From Deltaproteobacteria bacterium YD0425bin50 (lineage in GTDB: Bacteria; Desulfobacterota; Desulfobacteria; Desulfobacterales; YD0425bin50), in NCBI GenBank assembly GCA_002753105.1, contig PDZT01000015.1, forward strand, positions 1 through 33,035: a stretch of DNA of 33,035 nucleotides, given 5' to 3'. Position 1 is the stretch's first letter, and each line of letters begins with the position of its first letter. Below the pieces are notes generated by a model. That model was not told where the DNA came from, made no database searches, and worked only from the letters and a program-made list of their open reading frames with translations. Position numbers and translations under genes: made by a program. This document shows positions 7,974-17,331 of the stretch, one piece after another.

Positions 7974-8029
7974 AATTCCTAATTCCTATTACTTATTACT
8001 TATTACTTATTCATTATTCATTATTCATT
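7974..8029. repeat. Tandem 7-bp repeats just after fliK
   Basis: Eight units of 7 bases run without a break: aattcct twice, attactt three times, attcatt three times. The tract ends two bases before the fliK stop codon (8031-8033). It looks like a slippage tract with three sub-expansions. Confidence 0.8.
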
Positions 8030-8030
8030 A

Positions 8031-11000
8031 TTATGCCATTAAATTGACGATACCTTGACCGATTGGACTTGACTTACGATTCGTTCCACTATCCTCATCA
8101 GCTAGTTGATCTGCATTTGTTTGCTGGCGGCTTCCTTTTCGTCTTCGTTCAAAAGCTCCGTTTTGTCCTTGACCTGTATCAGCCATTGCCTGATCAAATT
8201 GTTGAGTGAATTGAACATCCATTTTATCTAACTGAATACCCTGTTGAAGTAGAGCTGTTTTTAAATCAGCCATATATGATACAAGCAAATCACGGGTGCT
8301 CTTTTCTTCTGCAATGATATTGACTTTCATGTGATCATCAATTGTTTCGATTTGCATATGTAATCTTCCAAGATGCGGCGGACTTAACTGAAAACGAATT
8401 TCATTGGCCATAATCGGTACTGCTCTCACTAACTGGCGTTCAATTTGTGAAATAAGTTCCATAGCCAACTGACGATTAAACGCTCTCGTTTCAGGTGTGC
8501 TAATTGAATTTACATCCTCTTTGATTTGTTGAGTATGAGTAATTCCTGCTGATAATTCAGACCTGAATAATTCTTGTTTAGCGCGAATAACTGGTTCTTC
8601 AATTATATTTTTTACGGATGTCAATTTCCCCAATTCTGTGTTTATGGCGCTCATGTCAACATCACTAGACAATTTTGTCTGTGTTTTAAGTGATTGAAAC
8701 AGTTCTGATTCTTTGTTTGTACGTGATGTTTCCAATTCATTTATAGACGAAGCATTGAATCGCTTGGAAAAATCTGTAGATGCGGCTTTTTTCCTTGTAA
8801 CATCCTCAAACGATTGTTGGAACCACATTGGTTCTTTCGTTCCGCCTTGATTATTATTGGTGCCTTGTTCAGAAAAACTTCCAGAAGTGAGGACTTCATT
8901 TTTGGGCTGTTGTGAAATAGAAAACAATGGGCTTTCACTACGAAAAGATGCCAATGATTCCTTTCCTGAAACGATTGCTTGGGTAATCATGGGTTGAACA
9001 GTTTCTATTGGCGTTTGTGCTTGAACTTGACTTACCGGAGCACTTTTTTCAGAGAGTGTTTCAGCTTGAAATTGTTTTTGTCTTCCACCTATATTTTCTA
9101 ACGGATAAGATAGATTATGGTTGTTTTTTACGTATATTTGATTTGCCTCTTGACTTGGAATGGGTGTTTGTTTTGAATACATAGGTTTTTGTATTGCGCT
9201 ATTTTCAACTTGAATTTCAGGTAACTTTACCTCTTCAGTATTCTGAATAGAGTTGTTCGATAACCCAGTTACCATGCTTGGTGTTTTTAAATCTTTTTGT
9301 TGAGTTATGGTTTCAACAGGCCTGAGAACACCATAAGTATCAGCCTGAGCCTGAGCAATAGTATTTATTTGATTTATTATGGATATGATTTTTTCTCCAT
9401 TTATCGGAGAATCCGTTTTTATGGCGTTGCTTTCATCCTTTTTTGTTTCTGTATAAGTAGCTGTTCCTTTATTAATTATATTAGATTTTTCATCCTGTTT
9501 TACATTTAATGAAACAGATTTATCTTGTTTTGGCCACGTATCAGCTACTTGGTTAAATGGATCAGCGCGACCCGAACTATCAGAGACATGTTGGTCTTGA
9601 CTTGAGTCTATTGCCCTTGCTTCTTCACCAATGGGTATAGGAGTTGTATCTTGATCATTGATATTGCCTAACAAGGTTTCTTGTTTCTTTATAGTATGAA
9701 CACCTTGATTTTTGGCTGTTAAACCCACAGATTCACTTTTGGGTTGATCACTTTTGGGTTGAGCATTGTCGATAATAGCATCTGATCTTAATGTCAAATC
9801 ACTCAATGTTGATACTTGGTCTGATGTATTGACTATTTTTTTCTTATCCTGTTTTAACTCTTCAACTAATTGAATTAACTCTTTTTTAATTACAGATATC
9901 TCCTCGGGCAGTTGATTTGCTAATGTAGTTAATGTTTCAAGCGAATTGAGTTTGGTTATTTTTGGATCATTCACTTGAGTCTGTTGTGATTTTATTTCAA
10001 TCTGTTCTGGCATACGAACGAAATCAGTTTCCTTGTAATTTCCAAGCATAGATTTAAGGTTATTTAATTCTAGTATAATCTGTTTTTTTACAGGTAAATC
10101 CAGTTGACTCTGATTTACTGTTTTAGTCATGTTAGCAAAAATGGGTTGCACTTCTTGCATATCTATAGATGGCAATATACTGTCTTTTGGTATCATTGGT
10201 TTTGATATCATGGAGTTACTTTGAGAAGCTAAATCAGATTTAAGGCTTTCAATTCCTTTATTGATTAAATTCAGGATAGGTACATTGTTTTGTTTTGAAG
10301 CTAAAACATCGCCATTTTTTTCTACTGTAGCCAAAGTATTCAAACGAGTTTGTAAATCAATTAACCGTTCATAAAAAATCAAATTAGGATTAGTATTGGA
10401 CATGCTAGTACCTTCGGATACGGAAGATATTGGTTTAATATTTTGACTTGCACTGTTTTTGGAAATAGGATTTTTATCCATTGATTTCAAAATGATATCA
10501 TCTGTTTTGGTCTGAGCATTGACAGGCTTTTGACTTGTTTGGTCATTGGACATGCTAATAGCTTCAGATACGGATGATATAGGTTTTAAATTTTGACCCG
10601 TGCTGTTTTTATTTGTTGCGATTTCTGAATGCTGAATTGATCCAGATGGCACTTTTTTTTGGTCTTGCCTTGTATCATTCACTGTGACTGTCTTGGCAAT
10701 GTTATTAGGTATAACTGAAGCTGTCTGTGCTTTAATACGTTCAACACCTTGAAACAATAAGGGCTTGATCACTGGGTTTGTGATGGTGCTTTGGTCTAAT
10801 ATATCATTTAACTTTTTAACTAATTGATCCAAAGGTGAATTTTCATTTAATGGTGCTGCATTATGTATATCTGTTACCTGCGTTGTTCGTGCGTCATTAT
10901 TTTTTATCGGTTCTATGTATTTCGAATTGGGAGATGCTAGTTTTTCAGTATTCGTATCTTCCGGTTTTTGTATCTCAAAACGCTGAATCCGTTGATGGTT

Positions 11001-12197
11001 TGGTTTTGTTAAAAATGTAACATCTGAAGCAATTGTGGTTTGAGGAAATATTTCTAGTGTATTGATATCCGCATTAGAATTTTTTGCATTAATCAGTTGT
11101 GGTGTAATAAAAGACTGGGCAGCGATGGTATCCAATAAGCTACTATTCAATGGGCCAACGTTTTTTGTATTTAGATCATCTTGTTTTTTGACTGTTTTTT
11201 CAATCTGATTTTCCTGAGGTGTAGTCGAATTTTTTAGTTGTGTTCCAATTGTGGTGACCGTAGATGCCACATGAATATATGCATAAATCTGATGAGTAGT
11301 GTTTTTATTTTCAACAAGCTGATTTACTGGGAAAGATTTTTTATTCATCCCAAGCATGAGTTGTGGAGTTATTCCATGAGTATCATCTGGTGTAAAAGGG
11401 GTCATCGAGTCAAATTCCGAAGATAAATTTAATTGCATGGGATTCATTGTGTTACCTTGCCCCATAATATTGAATATAAAATCGTTGATTTGTCGATATG
11501 CGGAACTCAGATCAACCATAGGCATGTTCAATGGAGTAATAGTAGATGGGTCTTCGCTATCTTTATCCTTGTCTTGAATTTTTTCAGTTAATGCTGAGTT
11601 TATGGAGAATTGAGCTTTTTGCCCCCCTTTATTTTTGAAAGAAAGAATTATTTCATCCGATACCTCTTGATCTATGCCCATTCGAGACAACAATTCCTTC
11701 AACATGTGGACTGCATTGGGATCAGAAAAAACAGATTGAACATCGGATTGTAAAAATGCACTAGGAAAAAAATTCCCATGGGCAACCTGAGTCCTATGAA
11801 TGGACATAGCCATAACCTGAATCGATTCTGTGATGGTTGAGGCAGTTTTGTTTTCATCAATTGTAGCGTTTTGTGTTGTTTCTTTTTTTATTGTTTGCGC
11901 TGTATCTATAGTCTTCGCTGTATTTATACTCTGCGCTGTATCTATGGTTTGAGTTTTATCTATAGTCGATTTTTTTGCTGCAACACGTAGATTTTGTTTT
12001 GTATCAACAGTTGCAGCCTGATTTGTTTTTTCCTGTTTTATTCCAAGGGATTGCACCATATTATCCATAATACGCGCAAAAGAATGCGCTGTTTTGTTTT
12101 TTGGGGAATAAAATAAGCTTCCTTTTAGAGCTGAAGGTGATTTCTCTGTATTTTTCAGTTCAAACAAATTTCCCGGAATTGTGCCTTGAAAAAGCAT
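8031..12197 (-). CDS. fliK: Very large flagellar hook-length control protein FliK
   Basis: FliK sets hook length and switches the flagellar export gate to filament subunits. The C-terminal Flg_hook domain is clear at about residues 1240-1325: NEIRFQLSPPHLGRLHMQIE, then LLVSYMADLKTALLQQGIQLDKMDV. The other 1200 residues are low-complexity, rich in Gln, Asn, Ser, Thr and Lys, as in FliK ruler regions. At 1388 aa it is two to three times the usual length (about 400-600). Short internal repeats occur: 6-residue units (TIDTAQ, SINTAK) near residues 80-105, and a 65-bp direct repeat (KPISSVSE) spaced exactly 50 codons. The ATG follows an aagggggc ribosome site. A sigma-54-type promoter lies 52 bases upstream, and flgD follows. 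Confidence 0.9.
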   Translation of the reverse strand: MLFQGTIPGNLFELKNTEKSPSALKGSLFYSPKNKTAHSFARIMDNMVQSLGIKQEKTNQAATVDTKQNLRVAAKKSTIDKTQTIDTAQSINTAKTIDTAQTIKKETTQNATIDENKTASTITESIQVMAMSIHRTQVAHGNFFPSAFLQSDVQSVFSDPNAVHMLKELLSRMGIDQEVSDEIILSFKNKGGQKAQFSINSALTEKIQDKDKDSEDPSTITPLNMPMVDLSSAYRQINDFIFNIMGQGNTMNPMQLNLSSEFDSMTPFTPDDTHGITPQLMLGMNKKSFPVNQLVENKNTTHQIYAYIHVASTVTTIGTQLKNSTTPQENQIEKTVKKQDDLNTKNVGPLNSSLLDTIAAQSFITPQLINAKNSNADINTLEIFPQTTIASDVTFLTKPNHQRIQRFEIQKPEDTNTEKLASPNSKYIEPIKNNDARTTQVTDIHNAAPLNENSPLDQLVKKLNDILDQSTITNPVIKPLLFQGVERIKAQTASVIPNNIAKTVTVNDTRQDQKKVPSGSIQHSEIATNKNSTGQNLKPISSVSEAISMSNDQTSQKPVNAQTKTDDIILKSMDKNPISKNSASQNIKPISSVSEGTSMSNTNPNLIFYERLIDLQTRLNTLATVEKNGDVLASKQNNVPILNLINKGIESLKSDLASQSNSMISKPMIPKDSILPSIDMQEVQPIFANMTKTVNQSQLDLPVKKQIILELNNLKSMLGNYKETDFVRMPEQIEIKSQQTQVNDPKITKLNSLETLTTLANQLPEEISVIKKELIQLVEELKQDKKKIVNTSDQVSTLSDLTLRSDAIIDNAQPKSDQPKSESVGLTAKNQGVHTIKKQETLLGNINDQDTTPIPIGEEARAIDSSQDQHVSDSSGRADPFNQVADTWPKQDKSVSLNVKQDEKSNIINKGTATYTETKKDESNAIKTDSPINGEKIISIINQINTIAQAQADTYGVLRPVETITQQKDLKTPSMVTGLSNNSIQNTEEVKLPEIQVENSAIQKPMYSKQTPIPSQEANQIYVKNNHNLSYPLENIGGRQKQFQAETLSEKSAPVSQVQAQTPIETVQPMITQAIVSGKESLASFRSESPLFSISQQPKNEVLTSGSFSEQGTNNNQGGTKEPMWFQQSFEDVTRKKAASTDFSKRFNASSINELETSRTNKESELFQSLKTQTKLSSDVDMSAINTELGKLTSVKNIIEEPVIRAKQELFRSELSAGITHTQQIKEDVNSISTPETRAFNRQLAMELISQIERQLVRAVPIMANEIRFQLSPPHLGRLHMQIETIDDHMKVNIIAEEKSTRDLLVSYMADLKTALLQQGIQLDKMDVQFTQQFDQAMADTGQGQNGAFERRRKGSRQQTNADQLADEDSGTNRKSSPIGQGIVNLMA
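10396..10610. repeat. 65-bp direct repeat inside fliK
   Basis: 10396-10460 and 10546-10610 are near-identical 65-bp copies (both start attggacatgcta and end in ctgttttt). The offset is exactly 150 bp, or 50 codons, so it adds a unit in frame. Both code for a KPISSVSE-type segment. Confidence 0.75.
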
Positions 12198-12248
12198 AAT
12201 AGCCCCCTTCTTAAGGTTGAGATAGTGTTATTTTTTAAGATTCCAATC

Positions 12249-12263
12249 GCAACCTTTATGCCA
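12249..12263 (-). promoter_or_regulatory. Candidate sigma-54 promoter of fliK
   Basis: The minus strand reads TGGCATAAAGGTTGC, close to the sigma-54 consensus TGGCAC-N5-TTGC. GG and GC are exactly 10 bases apart. The -12 GC lies about 52 bases upstream of the fliK ATG, leaving room for a leader of about 40 bases. No sigma-54 activator site was identified. Confidence 0.65.
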
Positions 12264-12962
12264 AGCGAATATGTTTTATGTTTTATTTATTGCAATACTT
12301 GCTCGTTCCAACAATAAATGAATAAGAGGAAAAAATCACAAGTAAGGTAGCCCAAAAATTCCTTTCCAAAAAATTGGTTATGTGTTAGATATTACATGGG
12401 ATGATCGCGTTTTGAGAGTTGACTACTGTCTGGGAATCTTTCCGTTCCGTTGTTTTTTAGCTTGTCGGCGTGATACTGGCGCTTTCACGTCTTAAGTCTG
12501 ATATCGTCTTTTTTTCTCTTGCTTGGTTGCTTCTTTGGGTTCATGGTATTCGCTTTTTTCCTGTTACGCCGATCCGATCAATTTTGAATCGAAGGGGATG
12601 TTGGCTTGGACAGTTCGGCTGCGGTTGGATAGTCGAGCAGCTAATCGGGGGCACCCCTCATATGCATCAAGCTAAGGAATTATTCGTCCAATCAATAAGT
12701 TTCGTCATTCCGGGGAAAAACAGAAAATCGTTTAGATTTATACTGCCAAGAAAGTCTTCGTATCTATATGAAATTATAAGATTTTCTTATAGGGAAAAAT
12801 CAGGTCGCTGCCTGATGGTTTAGCTCGTTCCCACGCAAAGCGTGGGAACAAGCGATAGCTGCCAGTGAATCAAAGGCTTAGAAAAAAATTAAAAAAATGT
12901 GATTATTTTCAATAGGTGTAATTTTTTTAAAAAAATCTGTAAATTCCGGACTATAGGAGATT
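12264..12962. other. Intergenic region with repeat remnants, no supported gene
   Basis: About 700 bases between the divergent fliK and the TonB receptor gene. A block at about 12424-12665 is visibly richer in G and C than its surroundings. At 12703-12735 a copy of the repeat core found at 49-81 begins (cgtcattccgggg...). A REP hairpin lies at 12823-12853. A 117-codon frame from GTG 12470 crosses all three and I do not believe it codes. The block may be a mobile-element remnant. Confidence 0.5.
12823..12853. repeat. REP hairpin, same family as 461-485
   Basis: gctcgttcccacgc (12823-12836) and gcgtgggaacaagc (12840-12853) form a 14-bp stem with one mismatch around an aaa loop. It lies about 110 bases upstream of the TonB receptor gene. 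Confidence 0.8.
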
Positions 12963-15032
12963 ATGTCTATGAATCGATTATCAAGTCTTGCCTTTTTGTT
13001 ATTTTTATTAATCAATTCAAGTTACGTCTTTTCTCAATCTGACTCAACTTCAGAACCTACAAAACTTGATTCAGAATTGAATGAAGCATTCAAGTGGCTC
13101 CAAGTAGAATCAATCACCGAAACCGAGATCGCTACGAAAACGCGGTTGGATGCCGATCTTGCTCCCGGAATGGTAACCGTGCTCACCGGTGAGATACTAG
13201 AAAGAAAAGGATTTAGGACAGTAGGAGAAGCCATGAACTATATTCCCGGTTTTTCGAGCAGTACAGTTTCGACCATCGTGAGAGGAATTGGCGAGATATT
13301 TAATTCTGGAAAGGTCAAACTCCTTTTAAACGATGTCCCAATGAACGAAAACTTAAGCGGAGGATCATCTACACTTTTTATGATTCCGATTCAGCAGGTC
13401 AAAAGGATAGAAATTATCCGCGGACCAGGCTCCGCCATATATGGTAAATGGGCATATTCCGCTGTGATCAACATCGTTACAAAAGATCAGGAAAACTGTA
13501 TCTTTACTCAATATGGGACATTCGATGCATTTTCCATAGGAACGCTTCTTTCTTATAGCCAGCCTCAACAGGATTTTTCGATCAGCCTGAATACTGCTTA
13601 TTGGAAAAGGAATCAGTCAGATATCGTATCTGGTCCAGATGTTTTGTATGGTACGCCAAATGAATCTGTTTCTCTTGCACCAGGTCGGGTTGATGATTCC
13701 ATGAAATCTGGAACAGGTATTTTAAATCTCAATTACAAAGATTTTATTTTGACAGGTCAGTTTACTTCAAAAAAGATGAGCAACCCTTTTGGCTTTTTGG
13801 GCGCTCTCCCCTTGCAAGATGATGAAGATCGGAGTGACATTGAGCAAAATCATTCAGTAAGATTATCGTTGTCTCCTAAACTTACGGATACCCTTGATAT
13901 GAAATTTCATATGGGCTGCAAGGTAAGCATATATGATGAAGACAATGCTTATTTATATCCGCCCGGTTTTAGCATTCCAGATTTGGGCACGTATGAAAAC
14001 GGATGGATAGGCGGGCCTCATTATGAAGAGCGCTCTTTGGACAGCGGATTGGAGCTGCACTGGATAGGATGGAATGATCATCTGCTTATGGCAGGCGGAG
14101 AATATGAACGCATTGACATGATGGATATCTGGGCGAGAAAAAACTATGATCAAGACTATATGCCTCTACCCTCTCCCGAACATTTTACAGGTGAAGGAAA
14201 TTGGATCGATGAAGACAAACGCCGAGGCATTTTTGGGATATTTTTTCAGGATCAGTTCAAAGTTATTGATTCTTTCACGCTTACGGCAGGCTTACGATAT
14301 GATAACTATGATGATACTGCAAATAGACTATCCCCCAGAATCGCAGGTGTTTTTCATCCTTTTGAACAACATATTTTCAAAATTCAATATGCTGAGTCCT
14401 TCCGTCCCCCCACATTCATGGAAATGTATTCAAAAAATAACCCTGTGGTATCTGGAAATCCTGACATTGTTCCCGAAGTCATTAAGACGAGTGAACTTGG
14501 ATATATCTTCAGGATTGTTTCTTTTGTTTCAAAATTAAACCTCTTTTATTCGGAGCTTAAAAAATCGATCGTTCAAGACGGCTTCCAATATTCTAACAGT
14601 GGAGGTGCTCAAATAAAAGGAGGGGAGATTGAAATCAAATGGAAAATTCTTCACGGTTTGAGCTTGGATGGAAATCTGTCTTATGTAAAAACCAAAGACA
14701 AGGATACGGGAGAAGAAATAGCCGGTTCAGCCAATTGGATAGGTAATACGGGTATTACATACGAACCCGTGCAGGATTATCTCCTATCGCTTCACTATTT
14801 TTATTCAGGAAAGCGCAATCGGAGTCCAGAGGATGCCAGAGGCAAATTAGACAGCTATGATATGGTCAGGTTATCCGCCAGCGCTGAAAATTTTTTGATC
14901 AAAGGCCTTACCTTAAGACTAGCCGCAAACAATATTTTTGACAAAAACATCCGCTTTCCATCTTCTGATTATCCGGAGGATTATCCAACAGTAGGATATG
15001 AGATGTGGGGGCTGGTCTCTTATGAATTCTAA
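12963..15032 (+). CDS. TonB-dependent outer-membrane receptor
   Basis: A 689-aa outer-membrane beta-barrel receptor. A signal peptide (SSLAFLLFLLINSSYVFS) ends near residue 24. The plug domain covers about 65-174: MVTVLTGEILERKGFRTVGEAMNYIPG, then VKRIEIIRGPGSAIYGKWAYSAVINIVTK-type strand motif. The barrel holds the C-terminal signature FRPPTFMEMYSKNNP...GNPDIVPEV (about 480-505) and the chain ends in F after YEF, as outer-membrane insertion needs. ATG 12963 lies close (3 bases) after aggaga; ATG 12969 has better spacing and may be the real start. It heads a block with two periplasmic binding proteins and signalling genes, which suggests ligand uptake or sensing. Ligand unknown; no typical TonB box seen. 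Confidence 0.92.
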   Translation: MSMNRLSSLAFLLFLLINSSYVFSQSDSTSEPTKLDSELNEAFKWLQVESITETEIATKTRLDADLAPGMVTVLTGEILERKGFRTVGEAMNYIPGFSSSTVSTIVRGIGEIFNSGKVKLLLNDVPMNENLSGGSSTLFMIPIQQVKRIEIIRGPGSAIYGKWAYSAVINIVTKDQENCIFTQYGTFDAFSIGTLLSYSQPQQDFSISLNTAYWKRNQSDIVSGPDVLYGTPNESVSLAPGRVDDSMKSGTGILNLNYKDFILTGQFTSKKMSNPFGFLGALPLQDDEDRSDIEQNHSVRLSLSPKLTDTLDMKFHMGCKVSIYDEDNAYLYPPGFSIPDLGTYENGWIGGPHYEERSLDSGLELHWIGWNDHLLMAGGEYERIDMMDIWARKNYDQDYMPLPSPEHFTGEGNWIDEDKRRGIFGIFFQDQFKVIDSFTLTAGLRYDNYDDTANRLSPRIAGVFHPFEQHIFKIQYAESFRPPTFMEMYSKNNPVVSGNPDIVPEVIKTSELGYIFRIVSFVSKLNLFYSELKKSIVQDGFQYSNSGGAQIKGGEIEIKWKILHGLSLDGNLSYVKTKDKDTGEEIAGSANWIGNTGITYEPVQDYLLSLHYFYSGKRNRSPEDARGKLDSYDMVRLSASAENFLIKGLTLRLAANNIFDKNIRFPSSDYPEDYPTVGYEMWGLVSYEF

Positions 15033-15061
15033 GCAGGTTTGCTTCTAAAAGAGATATTTTT

Positions 15062-15949
15062 ATGCGAGCGCATCTCAATCGTATCCATAATAATATTTCT
15101 CCTACCTATCTTATGGGTAAGAGATTCACATCTTACATGTGGAAATTTCTGTTTATCATTATTATATTATTTTTTAAATCTGTTTGCTCGTATGCTGCTG
15201 ATCCTGATACTAAAATTATGATTTTTTTTTTCAGTTCTGAAACGAATATCAATAATTTTAAATCCTTGAAGACAGAATTTGATAAATACATAACTGCCCT
15301 TGGCCCCTATGAGTTTCAGCCATTTAGCGATAGAATTATATTTGAGGAACACATCAAAACTAAAAAGAATTATTTGTTATTCCTTTCGAGCTGGCACTAT
15401 CAAAAGATATACAAAAGTTATCTGCTTAGTCCTGTATTAGTGGGGAGCAAAAATAATACTGCTACTCAAAAGCGAGCTATCGTTGTTAAAGCAGGAACCA
15501 GCCTATCGAATGCTATTCGTTTCCACGACATTGAACCGATTGCTTCAGCTAGCAGTGTTGAGCACACCTATCATTACCTTATCGACATAATAAAAGATGA
15601 GCAGTCTCTGGAATCAACTCGGATTATAGCTGTACCCAAGGATATTGATGCATTAATGGCAGTGGGATTCGGCATGTCTAAATCCGCTCTGGTCACTGCA
15701 TATTCACTCAATACGCTTAAAACCGTAAATCCATTTCTTTTTAACAGTTTAAAAATATTGACTGAAGGCAAGGAATCCTTATTGCTAATTGCCGCTGTTC
15801 CGAAACCGTTTGCTCATCAATCGGAGCAAGCGATTTATATCATCCAGCAAATGGCGGCTGACCCTAATGGTGTAAAAATTCTTAAAATGTTTAATATTGA
15901 AGGATGGAAACAGATTGAAGCAACTGATATTTCCAAATTAGAAGGTTAA
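15062..15949 (+). CDS. Periplasmic substrate-binding protein, PhnD-like
   Basis: A 295-aa exported protein that looks like a type 2 periplasmic binding protein of the phosphate/phosphonate (PhnD-like) group. Support is the pattern of IIAVPKDIDALMAVGFGMSKSALVT (about 193-217), the later KILTEGKESLLLIAAVPK, and overall length. A signal peptide is clear at WKFLFIIIILFFKSVCSYAA, starting at Met 26. The longest frame starts at ATG 15062 after aaagagat; ATG 15137 would give a normal signal peptide but lacks a good ribosome site. It follows the TonB receptor by 29 bases and precedes a second binding protein by 16, so all three are probably one operon. No permease or ATPase of an ABC transporter is present. 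Specificity unknown. Confidence 0.6.
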   Translation: MRAHLNRIHNNISPTYLMGKRFTSYMWKFLFIIIILFFKSVCSYAADPDTKIMIFFFSSETNINNFKSLKTEFDKYITALGPYEFQPFSDRIIFEEHIKTKKNYLLFLSSWHYQKIYKSYLLSPVLVGSKNNTATQKRAIVVKAGTSLSNAIRFHDIEPIASASSVEHTYHYLIDIIKDEQSLESTRIIAVPKDIDALMAVGFGMSKSALVTAYSLNTLKTVNPFLFNSLKILTEGKESLLLIAAVPKPFAHQSEQAIYIIQQMAADPNGVKILKMFNIEGWKQIEATDISKLEG

Positions 15950-15965
15950 CATGTAAGATAAGATC

Positions 15966-16913
15966 ATGAGAATAGTTAAAATAAATCGGAAAAAAAATTT
16001 AAAATTAGCAGTAGCGTCAACAACTTTTGTATGCCTTTTATCGCTTTCCTTAATGACATGGAGCAATACCATTCCAAAAGTATTAGTGTTGAATTCCGAT
16101 GCAACAGTTGATAAATACACTATTGCTCAGGATGAATTCAGCAAGGAACTGCCTTGTTTTATTCAAAAAGTTGATTTGTCTCAAGATAAAAAAATCAAAG
16201 ATATTGAAAAAATAATTGAAAACAATTCTGTCAGTATCATCTATTGCATAGGCGTAAAAGCCTGTATGTCCTTACACCACTATAATCGTCAGGAATATAT
16301 CATATTTTCGTCCATTTTAAACTCATTTAGACTTCCGATGAGGTCAAAGACATACGGAATCTCAAACGAGATACTTTCAGGCATACAGATCACGCTTTTC
16401 CGTTACATCTTTCCTAAGATCAATAACATTGGCGTCTTATACAGTGAGAAATATAATCAAGAATGGTTTGATCAAGTGCAACTAGAAGCAGACAGATTGG
16501 GCATAAAAGTAATGGGCAGTCCTGTTTCGGAAAGTAAAAAGACCCTTTCGGAATTAAAAAATCTGTTATCGCAGATTCATGCTTTCTGGCTCATATCTGA
16601 TCCAATTATTACGCCTAACAAAGAATCCCTGTTAAAGATCATCTCTACATGCGATTCTGTGAAGATACCAATATTTTCCTATAATCAAATTTTTGCCGAA
16701 CTCGGCGTTACTATGACTGTGTCTGTAGATGATCAAACCATTGGCAGGCAGGCGGCTGATATTGCAAAACAGATCGTTTTAAGTAAAAAAATCGACGAAC
16801 ATGTACAATTTCCAGCCGGTTCGCATATTGTTTTAAATCTGAAGAAGGTTAATGCATACTCTCTCGAATATAATAAAGATGCTTTAAGCTCTATCAACAC
16901 GATTATTGAATAA
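15966..16913 (+). CDS. Periplasmic binding protein, ABC_sub_bind (PF04392)-like
   Basis: A 315-aa type 1 periplasmic binding protein. An N-terminal hydrophobic stretch (LAVASTTFVCLLSLSLMTW, about 14-32) acts as signal or anchor. The middle shows the family features: YCIGVKACMS, then PKINNIGVLYSEKYNQEWFDQVQLEA and WLISDPIITPNKESLLKI; the C-terminal lobe has IPIFSYNQIFAELGVTMTVSVDDQTIGRQAADIAKQI, close to the PF04392 pattern. It lies 16 bases after the PhnD-like gene. Family members are often found beside TonB receptors and sensor proteins without transporter genes, so a sensing role with the SiaA-like phosphatase downstream is possible. Ligand unknown. Confidence 0.75.
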   Translation: MRIVKINRKKNLKLAVASTTFVCLLSLSLMTWSNTIPKVLVLNSDATVDKYTIAQDEFSKELPCFIQKVDLSQDKKIKDIEKIIENNSVSIIYCIGVKACMSLHHYNRQEYIIFSSILNSFRLPMRSKTYGISNEILSGIQITLFRYIFPKINNIGVLYSEKYNQEWFDQVQLEADRLGIKVMGSPVSESKKTLSELKNLLSQIHAFWLISDPIITPNKESLLKIISTCDSVKIPIFSYNQIFAELGVTMTVSVDDQTIGRQAADIAKQIVLSKKIDEHVQFPAGSHIVLNLKKVNAYSLEYNKDALSSINTIIE

Positions 16914-17009
16914 ACACAATCCCCATGAACTGTTATTCACAAATCGAGACAGCGAATCAGTCGGTCGGGGTTTGATGTTTTTAATTTTTTAAGATGTTGA
17001 TGGAGATTA
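16914..17009. other. Intergenic, no gene seen
   Basis: Between the second binding protein and the 147-bp repeat. A weak pairing (aatcccc with ggggttt, followed by gatgttttt) could be a terminator but has a long loop. It may separate the receptor operon from the phosphatase operon. Confidence 0.3.
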
Positions 17010-17156
17010 CTATAGTTTTGCATTTTTTGTCATTCCCACGAAAGTGGGAATCCAGAATGCTTGATTTTACTGGATTCCCGCTTTCGCGGGAATAACGATC
17101 GCTATTTTTGTATAATAAGTCATTTCAATAGGTTATAAAAAAGTGCAAAAGTATAG
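17010..17156. mobile_element. 147-bp MITE-like element, family B copy 2
   Basis: Same length and nearly the same sequence as 5869-6015: ends ctatagttttgcatttttt and aaaaaagtgcaaaagtatag, REP hairpins cattcccacgaaagtgggaa and ttcccgctttcgcgggaa inside. In this copy the left hairpin is intact; in the other it has decayed. No clear target-site duplication here. It lies in the leader region of the SiaA-like gene. Confidence 0.85.
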
Positions 17157-17331
17157 GGGTTAATATAATGATGAATTTGCTATTGCGATTTTTAACCTGT
17201 TCAACTATAAATATGACGATTATCCTTTACGTTAGATATTGAACGAAGAATTATCGTCTCACAGTAGATGATATCATTTTAAGTTTGGACAATTTCCTTA
17301 CTGTTGCGACCATACAAAGAATGATTACATA

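Noticed and set aside
12470-12823. 117-codon plus-strand frame
   Set aside because: GTG start, no ribosome site, no recognisable motif, and its end runs through a REP core shared with position 49-81.
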